Position numbers and translations under genes: made by a program
Notes under the pieces: generated by a model
Seen by the model: the letters and a program-made list of their open reading frames with translations, nothing else
Told to the model about the DNA's origin: nothing
The model's database searches: none
Part shown: in pieces, positions 42,912-51,425 of the stretch
How the letters are laid out: each line of letters opens with the position of its first letter
How positions within the stretch are numbered: the first letter of the stretch is position 1
Assembly (NCBI GenBank): GCA_020161505.1
Contig: JAIUNY010000007.1
Location: 62,001-126,000, forward strand
Direction: 5' to 3'
Origin: Armatimonadota bacterium
Lineage (GTDB): Bacteria > Armatimonadota > Fimbriimonadia > Fimbriimonadales > Fimbriimonadaceae
DNA length: 64,000 nucleotides

Positions 42912-43334
42912 CTACTTGACACGGGTCAGCGTGACCTTCTTCTTATCCGGAGGCGTGACGATCATCTGGTCGCCCTTGATCTCGAATGTCATCGACTCCG
43001 TCCGCCCGATTCGATCCTTTGATCGATTCTGGATCTCCTGCTTGTACTGCGGGTTTGATTCGACGAGTGGCCCCGAGGCTTCGGTGCTCGTCAGCGTCGT
43101 CGTGATCTTGTTTCCGGATCGAACATAGGTGTAGTGGATCTTGATGTTCACGCCTTGATCGGCTTCAAAATTCGCCTCGAGGGTTCCGTCAGCCCGGTAA
43201 TCCATAATCATATCGCCGGACACACCTTGCTGGTTCAGGGTCATCTTCCACTTACCAAGGATGCTCTCCTCGGGAGCGCACCCGCACAGAACCGAGAGAG
43301 GCAGGAGGAAGAGGACAAATGTGTTTGCTCTCAT
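42912..43334 (-). CDS. Small lipoprotein, paralogue 3 of 3
   Basis: A 140-residue lipoprotein (lipobox VLCGC, Cys19). Body 'ILGKWKMTLNQQGV', 'YRADGTLEANFEAD', 'YTYVRSGNKITTTL' and the end 'KKVTLTRVK' parallel the two genes downstream on the same strand. The three genes appear to be tandem duplicates that have diverged. Confidence 0.68.
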   Translation of the reverse strand: MRANTFVLFLLPLSVLCGCAPEESILGKWKMTLNQQGVSGDMIMDYRADGTLEANFEADQGVNIKIHYTYVRSGNKITTTLTSTEASGPLVESNPQYKQEIQNRSKDRIGRTESMTFEIKGDQMIVTPPDKKKVTLTRVK

Positions 43335-43374
43335 AACTCCCCTACTTTACTCAATATAGCCCGCCGCCCCAAAC

Positions 43375-43407
43375 GAAAAAAGCCCCCGCGTTTGCCGACG
43401 CGGGGGC
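43375..43407 (-). terminator. Terminator of yggS-sepF
   Basis: Stem GCCCCCGCGT/ACGCGGGGGC; on the minus strand it is followed by TTTTTT. Confidence 0.9.
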
Positions 43408-43453
43408 AAGAGGTGTTCCCAAGTGCTTTCGCTGTTTTCGTGAATGTAAAGTG

Positions 43454-43867
43454 TTAGTTTCGACCGGCGACCATGCGGGTGCTGGCGGGGGCGACTTCGA
43501 CCTGTGCGGTGCACGGAGCAAGAAGGAAAACACTCTCGCCCAGCTCTTCCCAGGTGCCTTCAGCGTTGTAGTTCACGCCGCACATAAAGTCCTTGATCTT
43601 CTCGCGGAGTTCGGCCGGAGCCATCGCAAGGTTAAGAATCTGCTGCTCGCCTCGCTTCAGTCCATCGGCAGCCGCGACGGCATCTTGGAAAGAAACAATT
43701 TGGCGTCGAACCGTGATGTGATAGCGGGTGGCTGCGTTGATGCGCAGAGTGGTCGGTTTGGTGGGGGCAGCCGAAAGGGCTTCCTCGTCAAATTCGTCTT
43801 CGACTTCGCGAACAAAGAAGTCGCGGATGCGACCAAACACGCCGGGCTTTTCCAGAGTCTCTTCCAT
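43454..43867 (-). CDS. sepF: Cell division protein SepF
   Basis: A 137-residue FtsZ-binding protein that tethers the Z-ring to the membrane. The N-terminal helix 'VFGRIRDFFV' fits a membrane-binding amphipathic helix. The C-terminal domain has 'ITVRRQIVSFQDAVAAADGLKRGEQQILNL' and 'KIKDFMCGVNYNAEGTWEELGESVFLLAP', the SepF core. It follows yggS by 36 bp, as in the ylmE-sepF pair of Gram-positive bacteria and Cyanobacteria. Confidence 0.88.
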   Translation of the reverse strand: MEETLEKPGVFGRIRDFFVREVEDEFDEEALSAAPTKPTTLRINAATRYHITVRRQIVSFQDAVAAADGLKRGEQQILNLAMAPAELREKIKDFMCGVNYNAEGTWEELGESVFLLAPCTAQVEVAPASTRMVAGRN

Positions 43868-43903
43868 AATACAGTTGTCCTTCCGTGGAGTTCTGTTTCG
43901 CGC

Positions 43904-44581
43904 CTAGCGCGAACCAAAGAGTGCGGTCCCGATCCGAACGTGAGTCGATCCTTCTTGGATCGCCACCTCCAGGTCGTGGCTCATTCCCATGCTGAGCCAG
44001 TTGACCCCGATCCGCTCTGCTTCTTGGCGGAGCAATCGGAATTCTGCCCGACACTCTTCCGGATCCTCGACCATCCGGGCGATGCCCATCAGTCCGCGAA
44101 ACCGAACATGCTTGCACTGTATTACATCTTCTACAAGCCTGTCAAGATTTCCGGGAAAAATTCCTAACTTTTGTTCTTCCCCGCTGATGTTGAGCTGTAT
44201 CAGGCCATCAAAGGTCCGCGTTTGTTTGGCGATTTCCGCCAGCTGCCTCGAGTTCTCCAGGGTGTGGATGACATCGACGCTTTGGGCGATTTTCTGAGCC
44301 TTGTTCGACTGGACCTTACCAATAAAGTGCCACGTGATATCGCTTGGCAATGCGTGGACCTTTGTCTCGGTTTCTTGCCACCGGCTCTCCCCAAAATGGC
44401 GCAGACCCAGCGCGTGCGCCGCTAAAATCGCCTCGTGAAGTTGCGTCTTGGAAACCGCGATCAGTGTCACCTCCTCCCGCTTTCGACCCGAGGAATCGCA
44501 GGCAGCCTGAATCCGCTCTTCGATCACGGCAAGGTTTTCGTGAATCAGAGGAACCCACTCCTCCACCGTCCTCACGCTCAT
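43904..44581 (-). CDS. yggS: Pyridoxal phosphate homeostasis protein (YggS/YlmE family)
   Basis: A 225-residue PLP-binding protein with an alanine-racemase-type barrel. 'VTLIAVSKTQLHEAI' holds the PLP lysine; 'LRHFGESRWQE', 'WHFIGKVQSNKAQKI' and 'LSMGMSHDLEVAIQEGSTHVRIGTALFG' are family hallmarks. It balances free PLP. Start at ATG 44581 with CAGAAT seven bases upstream. Divergent from trpE. Confidence 0.92.
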   Translation of the reverse strand: MSVRTVEEWVPLIHENLAVIEERIQAACDSSGRKREEVTLIAVSKTQLHEAILAAHALGLRHFGESRWQETETKVHALPSDITWHFIGKVQSNKAQKIAQSVDVIHTLENSRQLAEIAKQTRTFDGLIQLNISGEEQKLGIFPGNLDRLVEDVIQCKHVRFRGLMGIARMVEDPEECRAEFRLLRQEAERIGVNWLSMGMSHDLEVAIQEGSTHVRIGTALFGSR

Positions 44582-44662
44582 GCCCTTGATTCTGCGAGGG
44601 TTGCGCGGCACGGGGCGGGACTCCAGCCATCACGCAAGCCCGCAAGATAGAATGAAAAGCTC

Positions 44663-46090
44663 ATGGCGCGCACGCTTACCCCGATTCAAGAGACTCTGCT
44701 GGCGGATATCGAAACGCCGCTGAGTGCCTACTGGAAGCTCGCCCATGATGAGCCCCACAGCGTCCTGCTGGAGAGTGTCACGGGGGGCGAGCAGGTCGCG
44801 CGATACAGCATCATTGGTCTGCGCCCGAAAGGTGTCCTGCGCTCGCACCACGGACAAACCATCTACACCGAAAGCGGGTCCACCACCGATCTCACCGACT
44901 CGGCGCACGGCGATCCCCTGGCCCCCCTCCGCGATCTGGTCGGACATCTCCCGGAAGGTCTCAGCGAAGGTCTCCCCGGGTTCTGCGGCGGCGCGGTGGG
45001 CTGGATTTCCTACGACTACGTCCGCACCATCGAGCGGATCCCGAGCACAAACCCGGATGTCCTCGATCTCCCCGAAGTCGCCCTGATGATTTGCGAAACC
45101 GTGGTGGTGTTTGACCACGCCAAAAACCAGATCACGATCCTCGCCCTCAGCGATGGAGAGCCCGGCAGCGATGACCACGCCCGTGCGGAGATTGAGCGAA
45201 TCAAGTCTCGCCTCCGCGAGCCTCTGCCCGCTCTCCCGACGGGCGAGTTTCCGGTTCACCCCGTTTCTGCCAACGTCTCCCAATCGGAGTTCGAGAGCGG
45301 CGTGCGGAAAATCATCGACTACATCCTCGCCGGAGATTGCATCCAGGTGGTGCCTTCTCTCCGCTTTGAGACCATCGTCGATGCCCACCCGGTCACGCTC
45401 TACCGCGCCCTCCGCTCCCTCAATCCCAGCCCGTTCATGTACCTCCTGCGCTTGGATGGAATCGACGTGGTGGGTGCCTCACCCGAGCTGCTGGTCAGCC
45501 TCAAGGAGCGCGAAGCCAGCGTCCGCCCCATCGCCGGAACCCGCAAGCGCGGGGCGAACAAAGCCGACGATGATGCCCTCGCCGCCGACCTCCTCGCCGA
45601 CGAGAAAGAGCGCGCGGAACACATTATGCTCATCGACCTCGGGCGGAACGACTTGGGGCGCGTCAGCCAGCCTGGCACGGTCCGCGTGGAGGATCTCATG
45701 GTCGTGGAGCGGTACTCCCACGTCATGCACATCGTCAGCGACGTGAAAGGCGAACTCGAGCCTGCACGCGACGGCGTCGACCTCGTCCGCGCCACCTTCC
45801 CCGCCGGAACCCTCAGCGGAGCTCCCAAGATCCGCGCGATGCAGATCATCGAGGAAGTTGAACCGTCACGCCGAGGCCTCTACGGGGGTGCCGTCGGGTT
45901 CTTCTCCACCAACGGAGACGTCGATCTCGCCATCGCCATCCGCACGATTCTCATCAAAGATGGCAAGGCTTACGTCCAAGCTGGTGCGGGGATCGTCGCC
46001 GATTCCAACCCCAGCAGCGAATACGAAGAATGTGCGAGCAAAGCCCGCGCCGCGTTGCGGGCCATCGAACTCGCTCAGGGAGGACTCTGA
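44663..46090 (+). CDS. trpE: Anthranilate synthase component I
   Basis: A 475-residue chorismate-using enzyme that opens tryptophan synthesis. '[23 protein letters not shown]', '[10 protein letters not shown]', '[17 protein letters not shown]' and '[17 protein letters not shown]' are typical of TrpE, as opposed to PabB, though the two are close. TAGAAT lies nine bases before the ATG. No leader peptide with Trp codons is seen. The YjbQ-like gene begins two bases after the stop; trpG and trpD are not adjacent. Confidence 0.92.
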   Translation: MARTLTPIQETLLADIETPLSAYWKLAHDEPHSVLLESVTGGEQVARYSIIGLRPKGVLRSHHGQTIYTESGSTTDLTDSAHGDPLAPLRDLVGHLPEGLSEGLPGFCGGAVGWISYDYVRTIERIPSTNPDVLDLPEVALMICETVVVFDHAKNQITILALSDGEPGSDDHARAEIERIKSRLREPLPALPTGEFPVHPVSANVSQSEFESGVRKIIDYILAGDCIQVVPSLRFETIVDAHPVTLYRALRSLNPSPFMYLLRLDGIDVVGASPELLVSLKEREASVRPIAGTRKRGANKADDDALAADLLADEKERAEHIMLIDLGRNDLGRVSQPGTVRVEDLMVVERYSHVMHIVSDVKGELEPARDGVDLVRATFPAGTLSGAPKIRAMQIIEEVEPSRRGLYGGAVGFFSTNGDVDLAIAIRTILIKDGKAYVQAGAGIVADSNPSSEYEECASKARAALRAIELAQGGL

Positions 46091-46092
46091 CG

Positions 46093-46515
46093 ATGACCAG
46101 CCACACCGAATATCTCTGGTTCGAGACGGCGAAACAAGAAGAGTTTGTCCGAATCACGGATGAAGTCGAGGCGATTGTCGCCCGATCCGGAGTGACCGAT
46201 GGCATGGTTCTGGTGAGTGCGATGCACATCACCGCGGCGGTCTATGTCAACGACTGGGAAAGCGGCCTGATTGCCGACATCAAGGATTGGCTGAACCACC
46301 TGGCCCCGAAAGCCAACTACCGACATCACCAAACCGGCGAAGACAACGGCGAAGCCCACCTCAAGAACCTCATCATGCACCACCAAGTGATCCTGCCGAT
46401 CACCGAAGGCCAGCTTGATTTGGGGCCGTGGCAACAGGTGTTCTATGCGGAGTTCGATGGTCAGCGACGCAAGCGCGTGGTCGTCAAGGTGATGGGAATC
46501 AGCGAACTGGGCTAG
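46093..46515 (+). CDS. YjbQ/UPF0047 family protein
   Basis: A 140-residue protein of the secondary thiamine-phosphate synthase family (YjbQ). '[14 protein letters not shown]', '[48 protein letters not shown]' carries the conserved His, Glu and Asp residues. Two bases after trpE, so co-transcribed. The last four bases overlap the convergent VOC gene. Confidence 0.9.
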   Translation: MTSHTEYLWFETAKQEEFVRITDEVEAIVARSGVTDGMVLVSAMHITAAVYVNDWESGLIADIKDWLNHLAPKANYRHHQTGEDNGEAHLKNLIMHHQVILPITEGQLDLGPWQQVFYAEFDGQRRKRVVVKVMGISELG

Positions 46516-46880
46516 TCCCGAGCGGGTTTCAGAAAGATCGGCGTCCCATCCGGATCGCGGAGCGAGCAGAACATCACCCCAGGATGCGGCTCAATGATCG
46601 GGGCCACCTCGACCCCCTTCGCGATCAGTGCATCCCGATACGCCACCAGATCATCGACATAGAAGCTGAGGGCCGCTTGCGAAGGATGAGTCTGCGGCTC
46701 CCCATCGGCATGGAGCGCCAGGTGGCTCCCGCCCAGGTCGAATTCCACCCAGAACTCATGGGCAAGCTCCGCCGAGTTGAGACCCGTCACCAGGCTCAAC
46801 CCCAGGGTTTCCGCGTAGAACTTCGCGCTGACCCCCATGTTTTTCACATAGAGGATCGCCTGCATTCCCTGGACTTTCAT
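46512..46880 (-). CDS. VOC family protein (glyoxalase/dioxygenase fold)
   Basis: A 122-residue VOC protein with paired beta-alpha-beta-beta-beta units ('[20 protein letters not shown]', '[19 protein letters not shown]'). VOC proteins bind metal or small ligands and include lyases and resistance proteins; the function here is open. TAGACT lies nine bases before the ATG, in the divergent promoter shared with the amidase. Confidence 0.85.
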   Translation of the reverse strand: MKVQGMQAILYVKNMGVSAKFYAETLGLSLVTGLNSAELAHEFWVEFDLGGSHLALHADGEPQTHPSQAALSFYVDDLVAYRDALIAKGVEVAPIIEPHPGVMFCSLRDPDGTPIFLKPARD

Positions 46881-46889
46881 CGAACCCAG

Positions 46890-46899
46890 AGTCTACACT
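46890..46899. promoter_or_regulatory. Overlapping divergent -10 boxes
   Basis: AGTCTACACT contains TAGACT on the minus strand (46895-46890, for the VOC gene) and TACACT on the plus strand (46894-46899, for the amidase). The two promoters share bases and cannot both be occupied at once. Confidence 0.5.
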
Positions 46900-46905
46900 C
46901 CCCGC

Positions 46906-47541
46906 ATGGTTCCTGGCCTGATCTCGGTGATGCTTCTTTTCACACTTGGCATTGCGCCCATCGGTCACGATGACCACGATGATTCCATGATCGACTGGGA
47001 AGCTCTCGCGCAAGATTTCAAGTTCACCGCTCCGGGCAAGAATCGGGTGGTCTGGGTGGATAGCCCGAACATCAACCCCCGACCCGAGGGCACGGTCATC
47101 GACACGATTGTGCTCCACCACACCGCGAGCACGAATCTCGCGGGCACGGTCAAGTGGTTCACGATGCCAGATAGCAAGGTCAGCTGCCACTTCACTGTCG
47201 GCAAAGATGGGTCGATTGTGCAAATGGTGATGGAGCAGATGCGCGGCTGGCATGCCGGAGCGAGCACTGACGCTCACGGACGCAAGAACGTCAACGACTT
47301 CAGCATCGGCATCGAGATTGTCAACAAAGGCGATGGCAAGGATCCCTACACCGAGGATCAGCTCGATGCCGTCGAGAGCCTGGTTGCCGTGCTCGTGCGG
47401 TGGTACCCGATCCGCCAGATCGTCAGCCACGAATACATCGCCGAGCCCCAAGGCCGCAAAAACGACCCGATCAACTTCCCTTGGGAGCGCATGGAGCGAT
47501 TCAATCTGCCGCTCTACTTCGGGCGAAAACCCGGTCAATAA
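46906..47541 (+). CDS. N-acetylmuramoyl-L-alanine amidase (PGRP/amidase_2 type)
   Basis: A 211-residue exported zinc amidase that cuts the bond between MurNAc and L-Ala in peptidoglycan. Signal-like N-terminus, then 'IDTIVLHHTAS' (first zinc His), 'WHAGAS', 'NDFSIGIEIVN', and 'IVSHEYIAEPQGRKNDP' (second His and the Lys/Asp ligand region). TACACT lies six bases before the ATG. Confidence 0.9.
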   Translation: MVPGLISVMLLFTLGIAPIGHDDHDDSMIDWEALAQDFKFTAPGKNRVVWVDSPNINPRPEGTVIDTIVLHHTASTNLAGTVKWFTMPDSKVSCHFTVGKDGSIVQMVMEQMRGWHAGASTDAHGRKNVNDFSIGIEIVNKGDGKDPYTEDQLDAVESLVAVLVRWYPIRQIVSHEYIAEPQGRKNDPINFPWERMERFNLPLYFGRKPGQ

Positions 47542-47639
47542 CCTCCCCTGGCCCACCACTTGGGTGCCCCGATCCCTTCAGGGTCGGAACGGAAAGCCCC
47601 CGATCCTGAAGAGATCAGGCCACCTGGTCAAACAACGAA

Positions 47640-47670
47640 GCCCCCCGGAGACGAGAGTCCCTAGGGGGCC
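47640..47670 (-). terminator. Terminator of pruA
   Basis: Imperfect stem of GCCCCC...GGGGGC with an inner GGGAC/GTCTCC part, followed on the minus strand by TTCGTTGTTTG. Confidence 0.6.
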
Positions 47671-47690
47671 ATTCCGGATGGAGATTCCGC

Positions 47691-49322
47691 TTATTCTTCG
47701 CCGAGGAACGGGTACCGGTAGTCCGTGGGCGGAACGAACGTTTCCTTGATCGTGCGCGCGCTCAGCCAGCGATAGAGGTTCAGGGCAGAGCCAGCCTTAT
47801 CGTTGGTGCCGCTGCCCCGAGCCCCGCCGAACGGTTGCTGCCCCACGACCGCCCCGGTCGGCTTGTCGTTGATGTAGAAGTTCCCTGCCGAGTGTCGCAG
47901 CTTCTTGGTTGCCAGCTCCACGGCGCCCCGATCCGTGCTGATCACCGCTCCGGTCAGGGCGTAAGGCGAGGTGCTGTCCACAAGACCCAGCGTCGCCTCA
48001 AAGTCGTCGGCGTCATACACGTAAACCGTCAGCACAGGGCCAAAGATCTCCTCGCACATCGTCAGCGACTTCGGATCCTTCGTCACGATCACCGTCGGCT
48101 CGATGAAATAGCCGACCGACTTGTCGTAGTTTCCGCCCGCAATGATTTCGTTCTCGGGGTTCGCCTTGGCTTGGTCGATGTAGTGGGCGATGCTGTTGAA
48201 CGCCTTCTCGTCGATCACCGCGTTGATGAAGTTCGAGAAGTTCTCAACCGTTCCCATCGTGAAGGTCGCCATCTCGCGCTTCATGATCGCGAAGACTTCC
48301 TCCGCGATATTGCTCGGCACATAGGCGCGGCTTGCGGCTGAGCACTTCTGGCCTTGGAACTCAAACGCCCCGCGCAGCAGAGCCGTCGCGACCACCGCCG
48401 CATCCGCCGACTTGTGAGCGACGACAAAGTCCTTGCCGCCCGTCTCCCCAACGATCCGCGGATAGGAGCGATAGACCCCCATGTTCTCCCCGATCGTCTT
48501 CCACATTCGGTTGAAGACTCCGGTCGAGCCAGTGAAGTGAACGCCCGCGAAATCCTTGTGATGGAAACAAACTTCGCCCACCGTCGGGCCATCGGTGTAG
48601 ATCAGATTGATGACGCCATCTGGGAGCCCCGCTTCCTTGAGGATGCGCATGAACATCTGCGCGCTGTAGATTTGGGTTCCCGCTGGCTTCCACACCACGA
48701 CGTTGCCGCACATCGCCACGCTCGTCGGCAGGTTGCCACCAATAGCCGTGAAGTTAAACGGGGTCACGGCCAGAACAAACCCTTCGAGCGGCCGCCACTC
48801 CAAGCGGTTGTGCATCCCCGGAGCACTCTTCGGCTGCTCTCGATAAATCTCGTCGAGAAAGTGGACGTTGAAACGCAGGAAGTCGATGATTTCACACGCC
48901 GCATCAATCTCCGCTTGGTACACATTCTTGCTTTGCCCAAGCATCGTGGTGCCGTTCATATAGGCGCGGTACTTAGTGGCGATGAGATCAGCCGCCTTGA
49001 GGAAGATTGCCGCGCGGCTCTCCCAGCTCATGGCCTCCCAAGCGGGCTTCGCCGCCAGAGCCGCCTCAATGGCCTGCTCGACATGCTCGCGGTATCCGCT
49101 GTGATAATGCCCCAGGGTATGAGCAATCTCGTGCGGGGGATGGATACGGACAAGGTGTCCGGTGCGCACTTCTTCGCCGCCGATGAACATCGGCACGTCC
49201 ACTTCCTGACTCTTCAACTCGGTAAGGACTTCCTTCTGTCGTCGCTTTTCGGGGGAGCCGGGGGCGTAGTTCAGCACGGGCTCGTTCGCTGGCATTGGGT
49301 ACGAGAAATTGCCGATATCCAT
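47691..49322 (-). CDS. pruA: L-glutamate gamma-semialdehyde dehydrogenase
   Basis: A 543-residue aldehyde dehydrogenase that finishes proline breakdown, oxidising glutamate semialdehyde to glutamate with NAD+. 'LAVTPFNFTAIGGNLPTSVA', 'VVWKPAGTQIYSA', 'VGETGGKDFVVAHKSAD', the catalytic Cys in 'FEFQGQKCSAASRAYVP' and 'GNFYINDKPTGAVVGQQPFGGARGSGTNDKAG' match the stand-alone P5C dehydrogenase group of about 540 residues. TAGACT lies nine bases before the ATG. No proline dehydrogenase is adjacent. Confidence 0.94.
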   Translation of the reverse strand: MDIGNFSYPMPANEPVLNYAPGSPEKRRQKEVLTELKSQEVDVPMFIGGEEVRTGHLVRIHPPHEIAHTLGHYHSGYREHVEQAIEAALAAKPAWEAMSWESRAAIFLKAADLIATKYRAYMNGTTMLGQSKNVYQAEIDAACEIIDFLRFNVHFLDEIYREQPKSAPGMHNRLEWRPLEGFVLAVTPFNFTAIGGNLPTSVAMCGNVVVWKPAGTQIYSAQMFMRILKEAGLPDGVINLIYTDGPTVGEVCFHHKDFAGVHFTGSTGVFNRMWKTIGENMGVYRSYPRIVGETGGKDFVVAHKSADAAVVATALLRGAFEFQGQKCSAASRAYVPSNIAEEVFAIMKREMATFTMGTVENFSNFINAVIDEKAFNSIAHYIDQAKANPENEIIAGGNYDKSVGYFIEPTVIVTKDPKSLTMCEEIFGPVLTVYVYDADDFEATLGLVDSTSPYALTGAVISTDRGAVELATKKLRHSAGNFYINDKPTGAVVGQQPFGGARGSGTNDKAGSALNLYRWLSARTIKETFVPPTDYRYPFLGEE

Positions 49323-49398
49323 AGTGCCTTGAGTCTACCGACCCCGGTGAGTCAGGTCTCGGGCGGGGTGAGTCGGAACTTCCTCCGGTGCCAGCCGA

Positions 49399-49404
49399 TA
49401 TAAT
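49399..49404 (+). promoter_or_regulatory. -10 box of the CPTU lipoprotein gene
   Basis: TATAAT, 36 bases before the ATG at 49441, with GTGGAG at 49435-49430 region providing a weak ribosome binding site. Confidence 0.55.
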
Positions 49405-49440
49405 GAAGGAGCAAGTGCAAACTTGTGGAGATAACACCTC

Positions 49441-50037
49441 ATGAAAGCTCACAGCCTCTTAGCCATCTGCGCGATGGCAGCTCTGTGGGCCGTGACGGCC
49501 TGTTCTCCGAGCGTGGCTCAGTCGTCTGATTCGACGACCCCCGGCTCGGAGACGGTCTCTGTCCTCAAGGTGGGCGATCGCGTCGGCGCGTTCGACCCCT
49601 ACCATGTGGCAGGGCCCGACAAAGGCAGCGTCACGTGCCCCACGTGAAAATACGGCAATCGACCTGCGGTGCAGGTCTGGATCAACGACGAGAAAACTGA
49701 AAATCTCGCCAAAATTGCCACCCTCCTCGAAGAACGGCTCGCGAAATCGACGAAGGACTTGAAAGCCTTCTTCATCGTGGTCAAAAAGTCGAAGGAAGAT
49801 GAGCAGAAAGCCGTTTCCCTCGCCGATGCCATCAAAGCGAACAAGCTTGCCGTGGCCCATGTCGGCCAGGATGAATCAGGGGTCAGTGCCTACAAAGCCA
49901 CCTCGCCCGGCCTGAAAAACGTGGTCTACGTGTATGTCAAGCGGCGCGTTGTCGCCAGTTGGGCCAATTTCGACCCAACCGACGAGAACCTAAAGGCACT
50001 CAGCGCGGCCATCGACAAGGCTGAAGCTGGCGGATAA
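49441..50037 (+). CDS. Probable selenoprotein: thioredoxin-fold lipoprotein with CPTU motif
   Basis: 198 codons if the in-frame TGA at 49645-49647 (codon 69) is read as selenocysteine. Signal peptide with lipobox (VTAC, Cys21). The 'GAFDPYHVAGPDKGSVTCPTU' segment then continues 'KYGNRPAVQVWIN' and a thioredoxin-like body ('LKAFFIVVKKSKEDEQ', 'AHVGQDESGVSAYKATSPGLKNVVYVYVKRRV'). Sec takes the second position of a C-x2-C redox pair, the usual place in selenoproteins. A perfect hairpin starts 13 bases after the TGA. Both halves are in one frame and the protein makes sense only when joined. Likely role: periplasmic thiol or peroxide redox. Needs selABCD elsewhere. Confidence 0.82.
49658..49682 (+). 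promoter_or_regulatory. bSECIS-like hairpin for selenocysteine insertion
   Basis: Stem GACCTGC-GGT-GCAGGTC (49661-49677), with an outer ATC/GAT extension separated by a two-base TG bulge. The GGT apical loop lies 20 bases after the TGA. Size, distance and G/U in the loop agree with the general bacterial SECIS model bound by SelB. Confidence 0.7.
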
Positions 50038-50061
50038 CATCCGGTCACATTAGCAAAAACA

Positions 50062-50097
50062 AAGCCCGGGATCTCGTCGGAGACCCCGGGCTTCTTC
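50062..50097. terminator. Terminator between convergent genes
   Basis: 9-bp stem AAGCCCGGG/CCCGGGCTT with an inner TCTC/GAGA pair, then CTTCGT on the plus strand and GTTTTT on the minus strand; works both ways. Confidence 0.85.
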
Positions 50098-50111
50098 GTG
50101 TTGCCAGAAGC

Positions 50112-51179
50112 TCAATAGTTGGGTTTGAACTCGATTGGATCGACCGTGTCGAACCCAACCTCGCCTTCGTACTTCTGAATCCGACCAAACAGTCGCTTCA
50201 CTGCGTCTTCGATGTGCGAAAAATCAAGCCCCGGGAAAATCGCAGTCTGGCGCAGATTTCCGTCTTCATCGGGCACCAGTCGGGTCTCCCGAATCCCGCG
50301 TTCCAGAGCACGCTTGTTCTCAATCCCCATGTTGTCCAGACAGCTCTGAACCACGTCTCGACTATGCTCCCGGGGCCCATAGATCCCAGCTTTGTGCACA
50401 ATCTCCGCGAATTCGTTGTAGTTCGGAATGATGTTGCCCGCTGGCATCGAGAAGTACTTGATGACATCCGTCATCGCCTCCAGGGCTTGGGCAGGATAGT
50501 AGTAGAGAAAGAGCCGTGCCCCTTCCAAGAAGAAGTTGTAGTGGGCGGCTTCGTCCATGGCAATCAGCTGGCTGGCCCGCACCAACACGGGATCCGCTGA
50601 ACCCTTGAACTTCTCCACCAGACTCTTGCCCCGGGCAATCACACCGAGATTGAGATAGTTGATCTGAGTTGCGCGCTCCTGAAACACGGTGTAGAAAATC
50701 ATCCGAATCGGATCACCCTCCCAGGGCAGCGTCCACTGATTCGAGCGCAGCTCTCCCATGTAGTTCCTCAGCCAATCCGGCGACCTGAATCGACTAAAGA
50801 GGCAGGCGTTGTGCCACAGGTCGGCGTGCTTGGCCTCCTCACTTCCCCATCGAATCTGGAAATGGCTCCGGCCATGACTTCCCCTCACCAGATTCACGAT
50901 ATTCTCCACGTAGTCGGGGACGTACTGTTCCACGGCAAAGAACCCTTCGAGAACCTTGTTGATCTCCTCGTTGTGATCCTGCCGGATGTCCTTCCACGGC
51001 ACATCAGTATCGGGATTCCAGTTCCGCTGGCTCTGGCTTCGATTGATGTACCACCGGTACAGTCCCAGGAAACTCCGCTCAATCAGGCGATCCTTCTCCG
51101 CGCGGCTCAGGAGCCCGACCGGGATTCTTGGGCGGTGCGACTCAATCTCCTGGATCAGTGACTTATCGTAGGGCAACAT
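50112..51179 (-). CDS. Acyl-ACP desaturase-like diiron protein
   Basis: A 355-residue ferritin-like diiron enzyme of the acyl-ACP desaturase family, which puts double bonds in fatty acids. Diiron ligand motifs: 'WGSEEAKHADLWHN' (E-x2-H) and 'MDEAAHYNFFLEGA' (E-x2-H), with further Glu in 'FQERATQINYLNLG'. The start at 51179 (MLPYDKSLIQEI) fits the family; the upstream in-frame 52 codons look like Arg-rich noise. No ribosome binding site is seen before the ATG. Confidence 0.85.
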   Translation of the reverse strand: MLPYDKSLIQEIESHRPRIPVGLLSRAEKDRLIERSFLGLYRWYINRSQSQRNWNPDTDVPWKDIRQDHNEEINKVLEGFFAVEQYVPDYVENIVNLVRGSHGRSHFQIRWGSEEAKHADLWHNACLFSRFRSPDWLRNYMGELRSNQWTLPWEGDPIRMIFYTVFQERATQINYLNLGVIARGKSLVEKFKGSADPVLVRASQLIAMDEAAHYNFFLEGARLFLYYYPAQALEAMTDVIKYFSMPAGNIIPNYNEFAEIVHKAGIYGPREHSRDVVQSCLDNMGIENKRALERGIRETRLVPDEDGNLRQTAIFPGLDFSHIEDAVKRLFGRIQKYEGEVGFDTVDPIEFKPNY

Positions 51180-51425
51180 GGCGGCGTCTCGGGAACGCCT
51201 CCTTCTACGCCGAGTCGCCCACGGCCGCTTCAGTCCGCACGCACTCTCCTGACAAAAGTGCAAGTTTTGCCCCTCACTGTCACGGATCCGCCCAATTCTT
51301 GTCCTGAGAAACCAGAACGAACACGGAACAGACATTCAGAGACAGGGCAAATTCTTGTTCATTTCATAAAAATGCCCCGGTCCTGGTATATCTTCTAGGT
51401 TCGTGATTCGTTTGTAGGAATAGAG
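51180..51425. other. Divergent intergenic region with short repeats
   Basis: 246 bp upstream of both the desaturase and the peptidase-like gene. It contains AATTCTTGT followed by YC at 51294 and again at 51350, and a related GCAAGTTTTGCCC at 51260. These may be regulator sites; no gene is seen. Confidence 0.4.

Noticed and set aside
47570-47635. Pair of GATC-rich inverted repeats after the amidase gene
   Set aside because: The pairing is imperfect and spaced widely; it may be a weak terminator, but the case is too thin for a feature.
49645-49647. TGA as an ordinary stop, giving a 68-residue lipoprotein and a separate 122-residue protein
   Set aside because: The second half has no signal peptide or start site of its own, lies in the same frame, and the TGA occupies a redox-Cys position with a hairpin just after it. 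Selenocysteine explains all of this; pseudogene decay would not predict the hairpin.
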